From contig JAZRFR010000195.1 in NCBI GenBank assembly GCA_045643785.1, positions 1 to 9,426 on the forward strand: DNA of 9,426 nucleotides, read 5' to 3'. Below the pieces are notes generated by a model, which saw only the letters and a program-made list of their open reading frames with translations, searched no databases and had not been told where the DNA came from. Position 1 is the stretch's first letter. Every line of letters begins with the position of its first letter. A program made the position numbers and the translations under genes. This DNA is from CAMEON01 sp045643785 (lineage in GTDB: Bacteria; Bacillota; Clostridia; Oscillospirales; CAG-272). This document shows, piece after piece, positions 7,924-9,426 of the stretch.

Positions 7924-7957
7924 GGGATTCTATATTTCCTTTCGATATAAATTTCGA

Positions 7958-9304
7958 TTATTTTCTTGCGTAAAGCCCGCCGGGGAGCGTGACCGTCAGC
8001 CCGTGGATCTCCAGAATGGTCATGGCGGCCATGACCTCCCCCACCGAAAAGCCCTCGCGGGTAATGTGGTCGATGGGAACGGCGTGATCCAAGGGGAGCG
8101 CCGCAAAGATGCGTCTTTGGGTATCGGTCAGCTTTTTCAGGATCTGCTCCGACGCGTCGCCCTGAGCGGGCACCGAGGGAATCGGGTTTCCGGCAGGGGC
8201 CGTGCTTTTCGGAGTGGCCCGGGAGCGGGACTCGGAGGATTTGGCGCGTTCCGTGGAAGTATGGCTTCGCGGAGCGCGGGTTCTTCCCTGCACAGCAGGA
8301 AGCGGTGTCGTCGAAGATTCGGATTTCGGCGGCGTGACGGTACGGACGCTGACGCCTAGCCGCACCAAAAGCTCGTCATCGGGCTCGGAGCGGGTCTCCG
8401 CCTTGAGCAAACGCGCCATATCCAGGGCATCGCGGTACAGGAAGGTGTAATTCTCCAGCACGTCCCGCGCCTTCAGCACAATGGTAGCGCCGTCGCTGAT
8501 GAGCTGATTTGTGCCCGAGGAATTGGTCTCGCCTACGTTTCCGGGGAAAGCGTAAATGTCCCTTCCCTGCAAAATCGCCGTTTTGGCGGTGATCATGGAA
8601 CCCGACTTGAGGTCGCCCTCAATGACCACGGTTCCGCGGGAAAGACCGCTGATGAGGCGGTTTCGCACGGGGAAATTCCGTCCTTCGGGCGGTGTTGCGG
8701 GCGGATACTCGGTCATGATCGCGCCCCGCTTCAGAATTTCCTCGAAAAGCTTATCATGCTCGCGGGGATAGACGATATCTATGCCGCATCCCAGCAGAGC
8801 CACGGTCTGCCCGCCTGCCGCGATGGCGCCTGCGGCGGCTACGCTGTCGTTTCCGAGGGCCATGCCCGACACCACCACGGTACCGGTCGCTCCCAGCTCA
8901 TAGCCTATTTTATACGCCATTCGCTTGCCGTATTCGCTCATACTGCGGGTTCCCACCACGCTGATGCAGAGACGGCGGGAGAGATCGGGGAGCTTGCCCT
9001 TATAGTACAGGAGAACGGGCGGATCTCGCAGAGGACGGAGGCTGGCGGGATATTGCTCGTCCTGCCAGAACAGGATCCCGATCCCGCTTTCCTTGCAATA
9101 CTCCATGATCCGCGTCGCTTCCCGCAGAGATTTATCCGCCAAACGATTCTTCAAGGTTTGGGAGCAAGGCAGTTTGTCCAACTCGGCCTCATCGGCGTTG
9201 AACAGATCGTAGGGGGTTCCGTAGGTCTCAAGCAGAGGCTGGAACTCCTTGTTGGCGATCCCGCATCGCAGGGAAAACCAGATCTCAAACAGTCTGTCCT
9301 TCAT
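7958..9304 (-). CDS. dprA: DNA-processing protein DprA (Smf)
   Basis: DprA binds incoming single-stranded DNA, protects it and loads RecA during natural transformation. It is found in most bacteria, including many not known to be competent. The 448-residue product has an N-terminal helical region (1-85), then the Rossmann-like DprA fold (about 90-285). The fold shows VGTRSMSEYGKRMA (117-130), VVSGMALGND (144-153), LLGCGIDIVYP (170-180), FPVRNRLISGLSRGTVVIEG (211-230), SGSMITAKTA (234-243) and YAFPGN (251-256). Residues about 320-385 form a low-complexity linker rich in Ser, Thr, Pro and Arg. A short winged-helix-like domain follows (about 385-448, from SEQILKKLTDTQRRIFAAL). The protein is longer than the roughly 360-380 residues of many homologues because of this linker. 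The start at 9304 has AAAGGAG 6 bases upstream. The segment usually written GIDxxAH reads GNDSVAA here. Confidence 0.95.
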   Translation of the reverse strand: MKDRLFEIWFSLRCGIANKEFQPLLETYGTPYDLFNADEAELDKLPCSQTLKNRLADKSLREATRIMEYCKESGIGILFWQDEQYPASLRPLRDPPVLLYYKGKLPDLSRRLCISVVGTRSMSEYGKRMAYKIGYELGATGTVVVSGMALGNDSVAAAGAIAAGGQTVALLGCGIDIVYPREHDKLFEEILKRGAIMTEYPPATPPEGRNFPVRNRLISGLSRGTVVIEGDLKSGSMITAKTAILQGRDIYAFPGNVGETNSSGTNQLISDGATIVLKARDVLENYTFLYRDALDMARLLKAETRSEPDDELLVRLGVSVRTVTPPKSESSTTPLPAVQGRTRAPRSHTSTERAKSSESRSRATPKSTAPAGNPIPSVPAQGDASEQILKKLTDTQRRIFAALPLDHAVPIDHITREGFSVGEVMAAMTILEIHGLTVTLPGGLYARK

Positions 9305-9310
9305 GGGCGG

Positions 9311-9317
9311 CTCCTTT
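9311..9317 (-). promoter_or_regulatory. Ribosome binding site of dprA
   Basis: The minus strand reads AAAGGAG, 6 bases before the dprA ATG at 9304. This is the strongest such site in the window and fixes the start. Confidence 0.8.
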
Positions 9318-9349
9318 CAAGAGGGGGATTGGGGAGAACGGGGGAGCGC

Positions 9350-9383
9350 CGGGGGAAACTTCTTAAAAGAAGTTTTTCCCCCG
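9350..9383. repeat. Long inverted repeat upstream of dprA, possible terminator of the preceding gene
   Basis: Bases 9350-9364 (C, five G, three A, then CTTCTT) pair with 9367-9383 (AAGAAG, five T, five C, then G), with two unpaired T in the middle of the right arm. The result is a stem of about 15 pairs around a very short loop. Next to it (9387-9409) is an AT-rich partial dyad with CTTTT and TTAAAAG. The block lies in the non-coding leader (9305-9426) between dprA and whatever precedes it beyond the right edge. No long T-run directly follows the stem on either strand, so the terminator role is uncertain. From general memory, G5/C5-flanked A/T-rich dyads of this style are frequent between genes in Clostridia, so it may be one copy of a dispersed repeat. 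Confidence 0.6.
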
Positions 9384-9426
9384 ACCCCTTTTCAAGAACT
9401 TTTTAAAAGCATACCCTTATATAAAT

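Noticed and set aside
4219..7950. A 1,243-codon open frame on the plus strand opposite trmFO and topA
   Set aside because: It lies in exact codon register opposite two clear genes, its translation is repetitive in Gly, Leu, His and Val as expected for antisense of GC-rich genes, and it follows from missing TTA, CTA and TCA codons in those genes.

Overview
The window is ordinary bacterial chromosome, and every supported gene lies on the minus strand. In transcription order (right to left) they are dprA, topA, trmFO, plsX, rnc and the first two thirds of smc. The organism is most likely a fairly GC-rich member of the Firmicutes, class Clostridia, perhaps Oscillospirales or a relative. This rests on a folate/FAD-type TrmFO next to topA and dprA, a plsX-rnc-smc block, AAAGGAG-type ribosome binding sites, and strong use of G or C at third codon positions. 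The lineage is inferred from protein style and gene order; no marker here fixes a genus.

Right part (about 4270-9426): an AT-rich/G-rich leader with a large inverted repeat (9350-9383) precedes dprA, which encodes the single-strand DNA/RecA loading protein. A 34-base gap leads to topA (DNA topoisomerase I), and a 3-base gap leads to trmFO (tRNA m5U54 methyltransferase). These three look like one operon. A GC-rich hairpin after trmFO is a plausible but imperfect terminator.

Left part (1-4121): plsX (acyl phosphate synthase of phospholipid synthesis) is followed after 3 bases by rnc (RNase III). After 53 bases comes smc (condensin ATPase), which starts at GTG 2313 and runs off the left edge after 771 codons. 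In many Firmicutes acpP, or fabD-fabG-acpP, lies between plsX and rnc; here nothing does.

The genes serve separate housekeeping tasks: DNA topology, uptake and recombination; chromosome organisation; RNA maturation and modification; and lipid synthesis. I found no mobile element, CRISPR array, tRNA, rRNA, toxin-antitoxin pair, defence system or biosynthetic cluster, and no convincing undescribed system. The points worth a second look are a 15-residue insertion before the Walker A motif of SMC, the joining of two normally separate gene blocks, the dyads upstream of dprA and plsX, a changed motif and low-complexity linker in DprA, and a near-absence of TTA, CTA and TCA codons that leaves very long spurious open frames on the plus strand.
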